64,000 bases of DNA, taken from NCBI RefSeq assembly GCF_001039355.2, contig NW_019775968.1:816615-880614 (forward strand), given 5' to 3'. A program made the position numbers and the translations under genes. This document shows positions 47,464 through 59,592 of the stretch, piece after piece. Positions within the stretch are counted from its first letter, which is position 1; every line of letters begins with the position of its first letter. Source of the stretch: Lingula anatina. Taxonomy: Eukaryota; Brachiopoda; Lingulata; Lingulida; Lingulidae. The notes below the pieces were generated by a model. The model saw only the letters and a list, made by a program, of their open reading frames with translations, was not told the DNA's origin and did not search any database.

Positions 47464-48850
47464 CCAAGATGGCTGCTATGTGCCACAGGAATTCTAGTAT
47501 ACGGGGAAATTCAACTAATGGCAACTGGGAAGATTAATTTTCCACTATGAAATCAAGTTTGCTTCTGGGTGTTTCCCACATTCTTTCTACCCACACAATA
47601 TGTATGTGGTGAGTAACTAACATGTATTCCTAGGCATTTTTAGAAAATCCAAGATGGCCGCCATATGTCATAGGAATACTTCTAGTATTACTAAGGGTTG
47701 GAACTAATGCCAACTAATTTACTATCAAATTCAGTTTTTTTAGTGTTTTACACATAATTATTGCACTGTGATACATATCTAGCAGGTATTAAATGTGCAT
47801 ATTTGGTAATTATGAGAAAATCCTAAATGGCCGTCATTGGCCATAGGAATATTGCTGGAATTACAACTGCACATCCATGGCTTTTCATCTACTACCAGGG
47901 TGAAACTGTGTTTGCTTATCAAGTTTTGCCCATCCTTATTAGTCCTATATATATCTGGTGGGTAAATAGTGTACATCCTTGGATATTCTGAGAAAATCCA
48001 AGATAGCTACAATTTGACATAGGAATACAAATGGATGGGTATCAATTGCTGCTAGAGAGGCATATGGTTTATTATACAATTACACTACCATGGGTTTGTT
48101 TTAAAAATAATTTATGTTTTTCATTCCATTTATTATTACTCCTATGATGTATACCTGGTCTGTAGCATGTGTGTATCTTTGTGTATTCTGGAAAAAATCA
48201 AGATGTCTGCCTTTTGTCATTAGAATATTCGAACACATAATAAAATAATGCCAGAGATACACTGAGTACAATTTTAATGCAGTCATCAGATCGTTTTCAA
48301 ATGTTTTTCATATCCTATTTACCGTATCCTTATGAAAGACTCTGTGTGTGTAGAAAGTGTATGTATCTTGAGTATTATTCGGAGAAAACCCAAGATAGCT
48401 GCCAGTTGTCATAGGAATATATCATTCAAATGCACATAGGTGTCAATTAATGGAACAGTTCAGGCATCGATTCCAACATGAAATAAAGCTGTTTGATGTT
48501 CAAACATGCTGACATCCTTACTAACCTTACTCTTTATAAATCTGGTGTGTAGCAAGTGTGCATCTTGAACATTTGAGAAAATTCAAGATTGCTTCAATTC
48601 GCAATAGGAATAATACATTCAACTACTGCCAGAGACACATTGAGTTCAATGTAAAATTAATTTTATTTCTCGGTATTTCCCACATTCTTTTTGGACTTTG
48701 AGATACCTATCTGGTGGGTAACAAGTGTGTATCCTTAAGTATTTTGACAAAATATCATGATTACCCTCATTTGCCTTAAAAGTGCGTATAAAAGCTAATG
48801 CACCAGTTTTCCTATGGGGAAAAGAAGGCCATCTTGGATTTCCCCAAAAT
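47459..48850 (+). repeat. Diverged satellite array with CCAAGATGGC core, forward half
   Basis: Units with the core GAAAATCCAAGATGGCCGCC then CATAGGAATA recur near 47459, 47645, 47815, 47993, 48190, 48383, 48578 and 48748. The spacing is 170-200 bp. Each unit also carries a CATCCTTA/ATTC segment and a 'TCTGGTGGGTAA' word. Divergence rises along the array (AAGATGGCC, AAATGGCC, AAGATAGCT, AAGATGTCT). Some 1.4 kb of noncoding tandem DNA. Confidence 0.75.
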
Positions 48851-49043
48851 GATAAAATATGGACATTAATTACCTAACAGATATGTATCATTGGATAATA
48901 ATACTAAAAAAACAGAATAACATGTACAAGTGAATAACATGTACAACCGCAGGTGTAAACTGATCCCCACTTTCTATGGCTAATGGAAGCCATTTTGTTT
49001 TGTTTTCTTTTCAAAAAGGATACACATAACATTTTCATATATG

Positions 49044-49131
<88 letters not shown>

Positions 49132-49600
49132 GTGAATTAAAAAGATGTGGAAAATACTCAGAATCAAACCTAACTTATCAGTTAATATTATATCTCCATG
49201 GCAGAAGAAGCCCTTTGTGTATATTAGTATTCCTTTGATATGGCGGCCATCTTGGATTTTTCTCGAAATGCCACAAATATATTATTTGTGTAATAAGAAC
49301 CAATTAGATAGTGGATAATGCATCTTCCTGGTTGGCATAAGTTACTTGAAAACCCGTGTACATGATCTAGTATTCCTATGCCATATGGCGGCCATCTTGG
49401 ATTTTTCAAAAAGTCCATGGACACCTGTTTGTTATCTGACACTTATGCATAATATGGGTCACAAGGATGTGGAAAACATTGAGAAAATACTTAATATGAT
49501 AAAAATCAACATAGGTATGTATATATTTCTACAGAATTTCACAAATTGGCGGCCATTTTGGATTTTTGGCAAAACGGTACATTTTTTCCGTGGGCTACGG
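48820..49600 (-). repeat. Same satellite, inverted half
   Basis: The core now reads in reverse: GGCCATCTTGGATTT near 48828, GGCGGCCATCTTGGATTTTT near 49242 and 49387, and GGCGGCCATTTTGGATTTTT near 49549. The orientation thus flips relative to 47459-48800. The first inverted unit is at about 48828, before the (AT)n tract. Confidence 0.75.
49048..49129. repeat. (AT)n microsatellite
   Basis: About 40 AT dinucleotides lie within the inverted half of the satellite. Confidence 0.9.
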
Positions 49601-49757
49601 CTCTAATTTGATTTAGTATGTCAAAAGGTACCCACTTGGAAAGTTTGGTGCTTTTATCCGCCGTGTCACGATTTGACATTTTTTTTTGCCTTAAGCAACC
49701 GGACTATACTCCTGTGAGTATAATTACAATTGGCCTATCTGTATTTCTTATATGGTG

Positions 49758-50092
49758 TTATCAGTGTTGTATATATATGTTGAAATAAGTGAAAAAAAAC
49801 AGCGTAACTTCCCTGGAAATGACCCGATCATGCTGATTTTCGAACTTGACCTGCAGATTATGAATATTCATCAGTTTTGTAAGTTTCAAGCCAAAAAGTA
49901 AAATGGTTTTCCACTTATCGTGTTATCGGTGCTGCATATATTTGCTGAAAAAAGTGAAAAAACAGCATAACTTCCCTGAAAATGGCCCAATCATGCTGAT
50001 TTTCGAACTTGACCTGCGTATTATGAATATTCATCAGTTCTGTAAGTTTCAAGCCAAAAGCAAAAACGGTTTTCCACTTATCGTGTTATCAG
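49758..50092 (+). repeat. Two tandem units of about 165 bp
   Basis: The unit containing CATGCTGATTTTCGAACTTG then ATTATGAATATTCATCAG appears at 49758-49922 and again at 49923-50087, with about 90 percent likeness. A third begins (CGTGTTATCAG) and passes into a (GACGGC)n stretch at about 50102-50134. It has no coding sense. Confidence 0.75.
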
Positions 50093-50365
50093 TAAAAGTG
50101 CACGACGGCGACGACGGCGACAACGGCGACGACAGACGCAGATGATGGCTATATGTACAGACCCATCTGTGTCTGTACATAAAAATGGAGCCTTTGGAAA
50201 AGAGAAACCCTAGGGAATGTGGAAATTCTACATCAAACTAACCAAAATGAAAAATATTGCAACCATGCCCCCTGTCTCACCAAAAAACTTCTCCGAACAT
50301 TTAGCTCTCTAATGAACAGAAACCTCCCATACAAAATCTTCAAAAGTATTTTACCAATTTTTTAA

Positions 50366-50366
<1 letters not shown>

Positions 50367-50425
<59 letters not shown>

Positions 50426-50708
50426 AAAAAATAAAAAAAAAAAAACAAAAAAAAAAAAAAAAAAAAAGACAAACTGCGTTTGGATAGAGCGGCAGAGAGA
50501 GAGAGAGAGAGAGAGAGAGACGTGCTACTGCCACGTGATTCTATAAACTGAATCAGCATTGATTTGATGATCGTCTGATTTACGGGACAAGATGATCGGT
50601 GATTTACTAAATGGGCTATTGGCTAGTTTATGGTGAAAATGGAATATTGGNTTATCCTCTAAAAAAAAAAAAACCCCCCAAAAAAAAATAAAAAAAAATT
50701 TTTAAAAA

Positions 50709-50785
<77 letters not shown>
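50367..50785. repeat. Poly-A/(GA)n low-complexity zone, likely assembly trouble
   Basis: About 100 A-rich bases (50367-50467), (GA)n at 50493-50520, one N at 50651, then another about 125-bp A run with a CCCCCC block (50661-50785). Such stretches beside an N are typical of poorly resolved assembly, and the true lengths are uncertain. Confidence 0.8.
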
Positions 50786-50786
<1 letters not shown>

Positions 50787-50989
50787 ACTTCAAGTTTTAT
50801 CAAATTCGACTTCCAAATAACAATTCAAGAAAGACTGCTTCCAAGCAGCAGTACAGGATGGAATACCCAAAGGAACGAAGGAACGAGGAATTTCATTACT
50901 TGCATACCGGTACACCTTTCAAGTCTATTCAATGCTATTTACTCCAATGAGCCATATATTAGACAAAAAATGAGAGGTTTGCAACTTCA

Positions 50990-51075
50990 TCTCGTCTGTG
51001 TAGTGGTTAACGTGCAAGACCACAAGGTAAGAATTCATGTATCGTTCTGTTCCATCTATATGTTCGAGACCTACC
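50990..51075 (+). mobile_element. Possible tRNA-derived SINE head
   Basis: GTGTAGTGGTTAACG at 50998-51012 resembles the pol III A box of tRNA genes. TGTTCGAGACC at 51061-51071 resembles the B box, at the expected spacing of about 50-60 bp. The intervening part does not fold into a convincing tRNA cloverleaf, so this fits a SINE promoter better than a tRNA gene. The 3' part is undefined. Confidence 0.35.
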
Positions 51076-51845
51076 TTTGACATGACCTTCCCCCTGTTTA
51101 ATACTTGTAGCAAAATGTTTGTTGGTGTTTTTATGTCTAATACGTGTTCGATATTCCGTTTTCATTACATTTACAACTTTTTTGTTTTGTCTTTTTAGTG
51201 TCAAAGCACCAAAATAGCAAAGGGTTATTACAGATCATTATATACATATATTGCAAAAGAGAGAGGGAGAGAAAATAAGAATTTCGACGCAAAACACAAA
51301 AGGTACACCCCAGTAGAAAAGGACATGAAATAAAATACACTGCACATATACCTCAAAGGATAAAAATAAGGGATGCCTTTTGATGGTGCCTTATTTTGTT
51401 AAAAAAAATATCGGGCAAACCATGCGTTAACACGTCAAAATTTGCGATGAAAAATACACATAAAATAAATGAATTGTTTTTGTTTCTTCATTAATATGCA
51501 TATAAACTGTCTATCAGAAAACATCATAAAAAATAAAGATAAATGTCATATAAATAGAACAAAGCAAACGTTTATTATATCTTTAAAACTAGTATGTCTC
51601 TATAAATATTTATTTACGTCATTTCTTGGTGTAAACTATACAGGTCATGCGTAACTAAAATGTTAGGAACGCACGTCCCATTGCATTACTTGGGAGCCTT
51701 CGTCCTACGGACATTGAATCCTAGTAACGTATGTTTTAGGACTTCCATTCCTACCAATGCATCCCTTAGGACTTGCATTACTAGGACATGCACTCCTGCC
51801 ACACCGGTTTAAGCGTCCGTCACGCCTTCTATAAGCTATAAGACT

Positions 51846-51928
51846 GACATCAATTTAGCGTGAACCCCCAGGGAGTCAGGTCGATCTAAATATCTGGATC
51901 GAACTATATCTCTGGAAATGCACTCTAG
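51846..51928. mobile_element. MITE family M1, partial copy
   Basis: TTTAGCGTGAACCCCCAGGG, then GTCGATCTAAAT and ATCTCTGGAAATGCA match the right part of the copy at 52144-52359. The left part is absent or decayed. Confidence 0.65.
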
Positions 51929-52143
51929 CTCTCTTGCGCGCAAAGGTTTGTAGGTAATATGAGAGTCCAACTTGCCCCGAGTCAAGGGGGCCAACTAGCC
52001 AAGGGTGCACACTTTTTATTTTAAAGGATGAGAAACGATGATACATCTCTGTGAAACTTGAAACAATAAGCTTCAGTTAGATGCCCTATACATATGCTAT
52101 ATCCGATCAAAAGCCTATGAAAATAGATTTTTAAATCTCTTAG

Positions 52144-52359
52144 GGCGCATTCCCAAAGATTTTAGATAGAACTATCCCCGTGGGAAGTCTCACTAGATAA
52201 CTGTCAGACAATCCGGGTTAAATATCCGTCCCGTCTATTACAAGCTGTAAGGGGTAATTAACTTTCGTGTCCGCTCGGCTGACAGCTATTTAGCGTGAAC
52301 CCCCAGAACAGGGAGTTTGATCGATCTAGTTGGATCGATCTAATCTCTGGGAATGGGGT
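52144..52359. mobile_element. MITE family M1, full copy, inverted orientation
   Basis: It begins GGCGCATTCCCAAAGAT and ends ATCTCTGGGAATGGGGT, the reverse orientation of 43614-43824 and about the same length (216 bp). Shared internal blocks include GTCTCACTAGAT, TACAAGCTGTAAGGGGTAAT and TTAGCGTGAACCCCCAG. The flanks show no clean duplication. Confidence 0.85.
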
Positions 52360-52650
52360 CTAAAACAAAATTTCTTTTATGTGCAAAAATCGTTTCTTTC
52401 GACTCACCGATTAGGTAATTTTTTTAACGTCCGACACTTCATTAGCATTGTAGACTACAGTCACTTTACAAGAGAACGTGGCCAATTTTTTATTTTTATT
52501 TATTTTCTTTTTACTTCGTAGATACTTTTTCATAAATTGACAGGAGGCCAACTTACCCCGGTCTCCCCTACACGTTCATCTATACAGTTTGCTAGTCCTA
52601 TTTGGCCTAGCAACATTTAACAAGCTGTTTTACATACCTTTTACGATACG

Positions 52651-52878
52651 GTGATATTTCTGTTAGTGCAGGAGTTTATATCTATCTACACAATGTTGGC
52701 TTATCCTTCACTGTATCCGGACTACCATAGCAGTTGTGAAGCAAAATGGCAACCACAAAAACGGTTCAGTGATGGAACTTGTGAACTGTGTGTTGTGAAC
52801 AATAGTGGAACTAGGTCATCGGATTTGTTAAAAACATCCATTGTCGATACCTGTGCAAACGGAATGAAAAGCAAATAA
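52651..52878 (+). CDS. Unrecognised short open frame
   Basis: Seventy-five codons ending in TAA. A splice acceptor-like 'gttagtgcag' precedes GAGTTTATATC at 52669, so it may be a terminal exon beginning there. The product is Ser/Cys-containing (LYPDYHSSCEAKW, GTCELCVVNNSG) and hydrophilic, with no signal peptide or known motif. It may equally be chance. I cannot assign a function. Confidence 0.2.
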   Translation: MIFLLVQEFISIYTMLAYPSLYPDYHSSCEAKWQPQKRFSDGTCELCVVNNSGTRSSDLLKTSIVDTCANGMKSK

Positions 52879-55800
52879 CCGCTAAATCAGGTCAGGGCTA
52901 AATAAATTAATATACAGGTACCTGTTGCACACGGTGCTGATTGTATTTGTGTGGTGTGTTAGGATAAAAGAAATCCACGTAGACACAACCCAACATGTAA
53001 TGTAATGTATTTGTAAGGCTACGAAAATGAAAGAAAGGAATCTATTACGAATGTTACGTTTAGTTATACATGTACTGGCACAATTATTTGAGTCAATACA
53101 ACAAAAGCTCACAGCAGATCTGATTTGTTGACATGAATGACGGACTCCAGACGCATGTGAGGGTGCGCCACCCCTTCTCCACATAGTTTGCTATATTCAG
53201 ACTAAGTCCCTCATTACATGTATGGTTGACAGAAAGAGTGACTGTGAACTTGGTTGAAGAGAATTAAGTACTGCAATTTCCCCTACTGGTGTAAATCTTC
53301 AAAATATCTTTATTTATTTATTTATTGCTGGAAGAGGGGGCGGGATATCTACCTCCCTATTATTTAAGCCGCAAGATTATAAAAAGTTTAACTTAACGGC
53401 GCTAAGAAGACGGGTTAGACATTATGGTTGACAAAATATCGTTCGATCGAAATATTGTCTCATGTAACACTTCCAAGGGTGTGTTCACAATGGAATTATC
53501 GTCCTGTATGACCTGAAAGAACTTTCACCTCCCGTCAGCGTAAAATTATTGTGTTTGCGGTGCTCGGTTGCACTGCAGTTTGCGCCAGTAAAACACAATT
53601 GTGTTTGCGATGCTAGGTCTCAATGGAGTCTGCGCCAGTAAAACACAAGTGTCTCCGCATACAACTTTGCGGTTGTCAACACAAAAGTACTTCAGTTCGT
53701 GGAAAGCGCGGACGCACGCATACTTATCGGTCTTTATCCAAAACTATGGGAGTGAATAGTACTAGCAATAGCAATATCAATATTGCAATTGTAATACAGC
53801 AATAGCAATCGGAGTCTGTATCTAACTATTGATAGGACGCTATGGGTATTTTATCAATATTTACTCCAGGCTGCTGCTTGTAACTGAAACCTGTAGTTTA
53901 CTCTGAAGAGATGTCAGATACATAAAATATAAACCAGTTCGAAATAAGCAGAGTTGCATGGTTGTATGTGTATGCAATACCGGAGTGACAGGTATAGTTG
54001 CGGTGTTGTCATATAAGACCGTCTCGTAGTGTTCAAAACAACCTAAATATGTCTTTCCAGATCAACCGTTGCGATATTTATCTTGTCATCATATATAACA
54101 GCCTCTTGAAAGATTAGGGTAAAAAACTTATTATTTATTTTCAATTTAAAAAGTTTATTGCTAAAACTTGTATGCCACATTTTTTTCTACTAATATTTAT
54201 AACTAGTATCTTTTTTATTTTGAAATAAAAGTTAAAAATGAAATATATATCACGGAGAATAAAGTAGATACACTATGGAAAAGTGCTCTACCCATGCATG
54301 GGGAGCTAGTGTAGAAAGACAAGGAACGAATTAGTCTTTTTTTTTTCATTTAATTTAGAATTATTAAACACGATTTTAATCACAATTTATCTCTCTTTTC
54401 TGTAGTGTGAGTGTTGAACCGTACATATAAGTACTTCTTTTTTACATTTTACATGCTTGCCATTTCTCAATTAACATCTATTTGTTTGTCGATTGAGTTA
54501 TCTCGCCAGATTAGCCTAAAGAGAAAATCTGACCTCCATTTCTTCTCTGATAACATGTTAACTCTGTCTCCACACTGACGTAAACATGACCTCTGTCAAT
54601 TTAGTTGACCCGCTCTTATCTTTAATGTGAGCTTAAAATGAGGTCGGTACATCAACCATGAGTTCACTGAAAGTAGTTATCAGCTGTATGTGATCAGGAA
54701 ATATTTGGAGTTTATTTATAAACGCCCGAGAGTTACGATAAGACTTTATAAAACTGGTGGAAACGTTGTGCTCTGTTGCAGGTCCCACGTCAACAACAAA
54801 CACCCAGCAATATACTTAATATACGTATTCAATATATACATGTACCCATCAGAGGCACATAGGAAGCCTGGGTGCTTGTTAATTAAAATAGGGTAAATTT
54901 ACGATCAATATGGGGTGCAAGGGGTGTGTTGCCATTACTTGATAAAAGCGTTTACGTATGTGTGTATTTATACAGCACCCCGTTTCAATTAAAATAGCGA
55001 GTCGAAATAAAAATGCGTAGTTTTATCAAATCCATCTAAAAGTTCTTCTTTTACTTACTCTAATATATATTTGTTTATAACACTATGTTGTGTTTTGTGT
55101 TGACCAGTGCTGTAAGATTTTTAAAAGATGAAAATTATGAGAGACTAAATTACTAATTTAAGTTAATCTTAGTTCGAAAATTATTTAGCATGTTATTTTT
55201 TATGTTAGCACGTTACTTTCTTAATCTCAGAGCCTCCATTCAACATAAAACCCCAGGAAAAAATATACTTTATTAACAAAAGTGACAAACTTGTAAACAA
55301 TATGAAGTTTACATCACTTATATTTGCAATATGTACTTGTACACATTTTTTATATATGATTTCTTATAATATTATAATATATTATAGCATACCTTATCAT
55401 AATAAATTGAGAATTACACTAGCTGATACCCGTCACATCAATTACTGAACCATAACAACAATTATAAAAAAATTAATTTATCAGTGCATTAATCATCTGC
55501 AAATATCAACAGCAATAATTACATGCAGTTTTTCGTGATTTTTTTTTATTCCACAACACCTTAGCATCCGTTTAGTGTATATATAAAGTAATAAATTTTA
55601 CAAAGTATATACAGGTAATTTCAAACGGTTTTCACCGAGTTACAGTGTAACTACATGTCTGACCACTGTCTCACCCTGTCTAAGTACAATCTATGGAAAA
55701 ACATCTAAATCAGCATCTCGACATTGACTTTATATACTTAATATTCATCACACATCTGACATTACAATAACACAAGTGAACAAAGCAAATCGGCTGTTGA

Positions 55801-56800
55801 ATTATGCCTGATAAAGGGTATCTATCAGAATGAGTAATGTTGGATAACATTAAAACTTGATAAACAAATACAGTTTCATTTGTCAATAGGTACAGAAAAA
55901 TTAACTTAATTTAGCAACCAGCAGATCAAATATTGGTTGATATATTAAGTTAATAATTTTAAAGCTATTGACAAACGAAAAGCAGCATGGTTATCAAATA
56001 CAAACAACAAATAAAACTGTTCAACCTTAAAACTTGATAAGAACACTTGAATATAAAACCACGTACGCTGGCAAATTCAGGATAGTAGCAGGTAGGAGAC
56101 CCATAAAGTCATTATTAAAGTGAATGTATTGATTTGCAAAAAATCTTGGAATTTTACAGTGCTTTGGTTGTAGGGTCTGTTGCTTCTTCCCATTTTGGAA
56201 GGAACTGATCGTGCGTCTGATATTTTACCTTCGAGGGAGAAGATAAATCCTAAGCTTCACTTATTCGTATCTGCCAGCGACTGGAATTTTAAAGTAATAT
56301 GCGCCCCAGCTAGATCTGGTGAACTTAAGTCTAGATGACTGTACATTTGCTAAATGTTAAATACGTGTATTTTTATTTTTAACAATAACCTTTAGTTGAA
56401 ACGAATGCTTATTATCCGCTTTGTCTGACATGCAAGAACTAGTTCAACACACTTCATAACCCTCCAAAAAACACTGTTCTTGTTTAGATCTTTGAACTAA
56501 AATGAAGCAAATCTCCAGCATATACCGTACTCGGATTAAGAATGTGTACATTTACCCCGTGGACCATTTGAAGATTACACTGCGATTAATGCGGTGGAAA
56601 ATACAATAGAGAGAGTGTATAATGATAGGTTCGCTAAACGATTGTTGACGGCATATAGTAACTAGCCTAATCCCTTGGTCGCCTGGGTAGCCACGCCCCC
56701 TTAGAGTACTTATGTAAACAAACGTAGCGAACTATCCTTTTGTTCAACAGCTTCGCGCGTGCAGCTGATTATGTATGTAGTGACACTATAGCTANGGTCA
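52879..56800. other. Long noncoding stretch
   Basis: No recognisable exon on either strand. There is a 50-bp tandem duplication at 53551-53650, with GTGTTTGCG and GCGCCAGTAAAACACAA in each unit. The 3' part near 56680-56760 is GC-richer (CCACGCCCCC at about 56691) and could be a promoter for the hAT-derived gene that follows. Confidence 0.45.
53551..53650 (+). repeat. 50-bp tandem duplication
   Basis: GTGTTTGCGGTGCTCGG at 53551 recurs as GTGTTTGCGATGCTAGG at 53601. Each is followed by GCGCCAGTAAAACACAA. Two units only. Confidence 0.7.
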
Positions 56801-56833
56801 TCACAGCGACCTCTGTATCACGTGTTAAAAAAC

Positions 56834-57490
56834 AATGGCTGCCAAAAAAAAACGATTCTCGATTTCTTCTCAAAGAAAACCATCTATAAGCCGAGTCTGT
56901 CGAGTCGGAAGAACCGATGGACTTGGAAAAGGACACTTCGCCCGATTCCTGAGACTGTCTCGCTGAACGAAGGATCGGAGAATGTGGAAACTGCACAGGA
57001 ACCACGGAAAGAAAAACCATAAGAGGAAAGCAGGTCAAAGCCTGCGGTGGATCGGGAAAACAGCAAAAATATTTCGTTCGTGAGTTCGTGGAAAACCAAT
57101 CGTCCATGGGTGGTATTAAATGAGAAAAATTAAATGTTGTGCAAATACTGTGTTGAAACTGGAAAATCCAATTCATTTACGCAAGGAAATACAAACTACA
57201 GAACCTCTACATTGGATTGGCATTGCGAATTGCCGGGCCACAAACAGGCCATCCAGGACTTGCGCCAGCACGATAATATGAACACTTTGTGTAATAAAAA
57301 TTTGGACAAAAAATCTGAAGTGCTTATAAAAGCTTTTAAAGCTGTGTATTTCATGGCCAAAGAAGGCATCGCCTCTTCAAAATATGGGGCTTTTATGGAT
57401 TTTATGGAATCGGTGGGTGTTGACATTGGAGCATTTAACATTGGTGAAAATGCAACTTATTCATCTCGGACTACTGCTGAAGAAATACAG
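56834..57490 (+). pseudogene. hAT-derived TTF-type zinc-finger gene, N-terminal part
   Basis: The 3' portion encodes a TTF/BED-like zinc finger of the ZNF862/KIAA1586-type hAT-derived proteins: WKTNRPWVVLNE, then MLCKYCVETGKSNSF, GNTNYRTSTLDWH and ELPGHKQA, giving the C-x2-C...H...H arrangement. A TAA just before MLCKYC (57131-57133) and frame breaks further upstream (56834-57055, basic Ser/Lys-rich) interrupt it. It ends EEIQ at 57490 before a GT (gtaaaattg), a possible donor. The family's middle region, about 250 residues, is absent downstream, where a retroelement lies instead. Not functional as it stands. Confidence 0.7.
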
Positions 57491-58079
57491 GTAAAATTGT
57501 ACATGTTCTGCATTATAAGCAATTTTATGTTCTGTCATAGATATAGATCTATATCATAATATTATTTTCTACATGTGTAATTTAGTCTATAAATAATATA
57601 GATCTAGTTTATAAAATTTAAAGGGTAACTTTAGCTTATAAATGGAGAGCAATTTGTTCCCAAAGTGATTTTGAAGGATGACTGTTCTATTTTAGGAGGG
57701 AAGCCTACTTAATTGGATGGGATGTGTTTTGATAAAGAGAGCAGAGTAACAGATAGAGGGAGATTTTTTGAAAATTTTGAAATTCAACCCTTTTTATTTC
57801 TTATTGAAACCCTATCAAGTGACCACTTAAAATAATCGTCTCATTTAATCGAGTTTTGATAAGAAATAAAGAAGTTTGGGGCATAAACGTTCAGTTTCAC
57901 TCCTATCTGTTGCTCAGAGAGAAGCTGCTCCAGTGTGGCTTGTCTTGTGACCTAGTTTTCCGTTGAAGAATCCATTGCAACTCATGTGTTATCGTTGGTC
58001 TTAATGTTTTAATACAATTTTCAAGTCTTTATCAGCGTGTTTCTTATTCTGTTGCTGAGACGTTTACACTTTACTGGCG
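57491..58079. other. Spacer before gypsy fragment, possible LTR remnant
   Basis: No coding sequence. If 58080 is a primer-binding site, the left LTR should end just before it, but no second LTR copy exists in the window to test this. Confidence 0.35.
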
Positions 58080-59570
58080 TGGTGGCAGCAGTGGCGAAGC
58101 AAAAGACCCACAAACCAACAATGAGGGTGTTACATGGCAAAAAAAAAAATCAAGAGCCTCTCCTCTCCGTGGCTTCCAAGATGATGACGCAGAGGTTCCA
58201 AACAGCCGCACAGCACAACAAAGAAGTTACTCAACTAGAACTGATGCTTGGGCAAAAAGCAAACTTTTGCCCCATTATATCTAGAAACACGATAGTGAAA
58301 AATTCAACATCTTTACCTAATATTTGGCAGGCTATTCGTCTCCATTATGGTTTTCAGTCATCGGGTGCACACTTCCTTGATCTCGCAAGCATCAAATTAG
58401 AGCATAATGAAAAACCAGAAGACTTATATCAGCAATTACTTGCCTTCATTGATGATAGCCTATTGCAGGCAGGCGGCGAAATTTCATATCACGGTGAAAA
58501 ACCTACTGAAGATGAGGCAACTTCACTCAAGGTTTAGCCATGTATTCGACCCACACTATAAGGGATACAATGGAACATCAAGTCCCTTTAAGGCCATTGT
58601 AAACATGGGAACCGAACTGCCACCACAACGAAAAGGGCAGATTCCCCAATATGCTAGGGATAAGTTGGATGAACTACAGAGTAAATTTGATGACCTTGAA
58701 GCTCTCGACGTCTTTGCCAGACCGGAGGACGTTGGTGTCGTGGTGGAATATCTGAACCCTTCCTTTCTTGTGAGAAAACCCAATGGCGGCTTCAGATTAG
58801 TTACAGCATTCGCTGAGGTAGGGCGATATTGCAAACCACAACCTTCCGTTTTGCCAGATGTCAATTCAACACTGTAAACCATAGCGCGCTGGAAGTTCAT
58901 CGTTGTGTCAGACCTAACTAGTGCATTTTACCAAATTCCCCTCTCAAAGGAGTCCATGAAGTACTGTGGTGTTGCGACTCCTTTCCGTGGTGTTAGAGTA
59001 TATCCCCGATGTGCCACGGGGATGCCTGGATCAGAAACAGCATTGGAAGAGCTCATGTGGAGTGTGTTGGGTGAGCTAATCCAGGAGGGCATAGTCACTA
59101 AATTAGCTGATGATCTTTATTGCGGTGGCGACACACCTGCACAATTGTACAACAACTGGAAGCGTGTCTTGGAGGCCCTTAGCTCTAATGGCCTAAATCT
59201 TGCAGCTGCAAAAACCATTGTTGCTCCGAGACAAACTGTTGTCTTAGGATGGGTTTGGTCCAGTGGAAGTACACATGCAAGTCCTCACCGCATTTCTGCA
59301 TTATCAAATTGCCCCCCGCCTGAGACAGTCAGTGGAATGAGATCATTTATTGGCGCATTCATAGTCTTAGCCAGAGTAATACCCAATATGCTGCTCAAAT
59401 ACTCGATCCACTAGAGCAATCCACTGTGGGTCTCCAGTCCAAGGACAAGATTAAGTGGAGTGAAAACTTGCAAGACGCCTTTGCTGCAGCACAAATGTCA
59501 TTGTCCTCCAACAAGTCAATCTTACTACCACGACCAGAGGACCAGCTATGGATTGTGACATATTTGAAAA
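58080..59570 (+). pseudogene. Deleted Ty3/gypsy element between the hAT gene halves
   Basis: A gag-type frame (about 58107-58537; [29 protein letters not shown]) is followed in another frame by a gypsy reverse transcriptase. The RT shows [20 protein letters not shown], the first catalytic Asp in [14 protein letters not shown] and a second box LADDLYCGG. An RNase H start (LPRPEDQLWIVT) ends it near 59558. Breaks: frame change between gag and RT with nucleocapsid and protease missing, an in-frame TAA at 58875-58877, and a shift with TAG near 59412. There is no integrase and no paired LTR. TGGTGGCAGCAGTGG at 58080-58094 could be the primer-binding site. Inactive. Confidence 0.8.
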
Positions 59571-59592
59571 GTACATTTGAACCCGTTTTCAG

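Larger units (their letters stand above)
50786..52650. other. Noncoding stretch around SINE and MITEs
   Basis: Apart from the SINE-like head and two MITE copies I see no gene. Short imperfect repeats of TAGGACTTCCATTCCTACCA type occur at about 51690-51810 (GGACTT/GCATT words). Confidence 0.45.

Noticed and set aside
48904-49167. Tyr/Ile repeat frame
   Set aside because: Translation of the (AT)n microsatellite.
50340-50559. Phe-rich and Ser/Leu-rich open frames on the minus strand
   Set aside because: Translations of poly-A and (GA)n tracts.
50990-51075. A functional tRNA gene
   Set aside because: A- and B-box-like words are present, but acceptor, D and anticodon stems do not pair convincingly.
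53623-53805. 60-codon frame near the 50-bp duplication
   Set aside because: No family likeness or splice context; it starts inside a tandem repeat.
57491-58079. Full left LTR of the gypsy element
   Set aside because: Only a possible primer-binding site is visible; there is no second LTR to compare, so the edges cannot be set.
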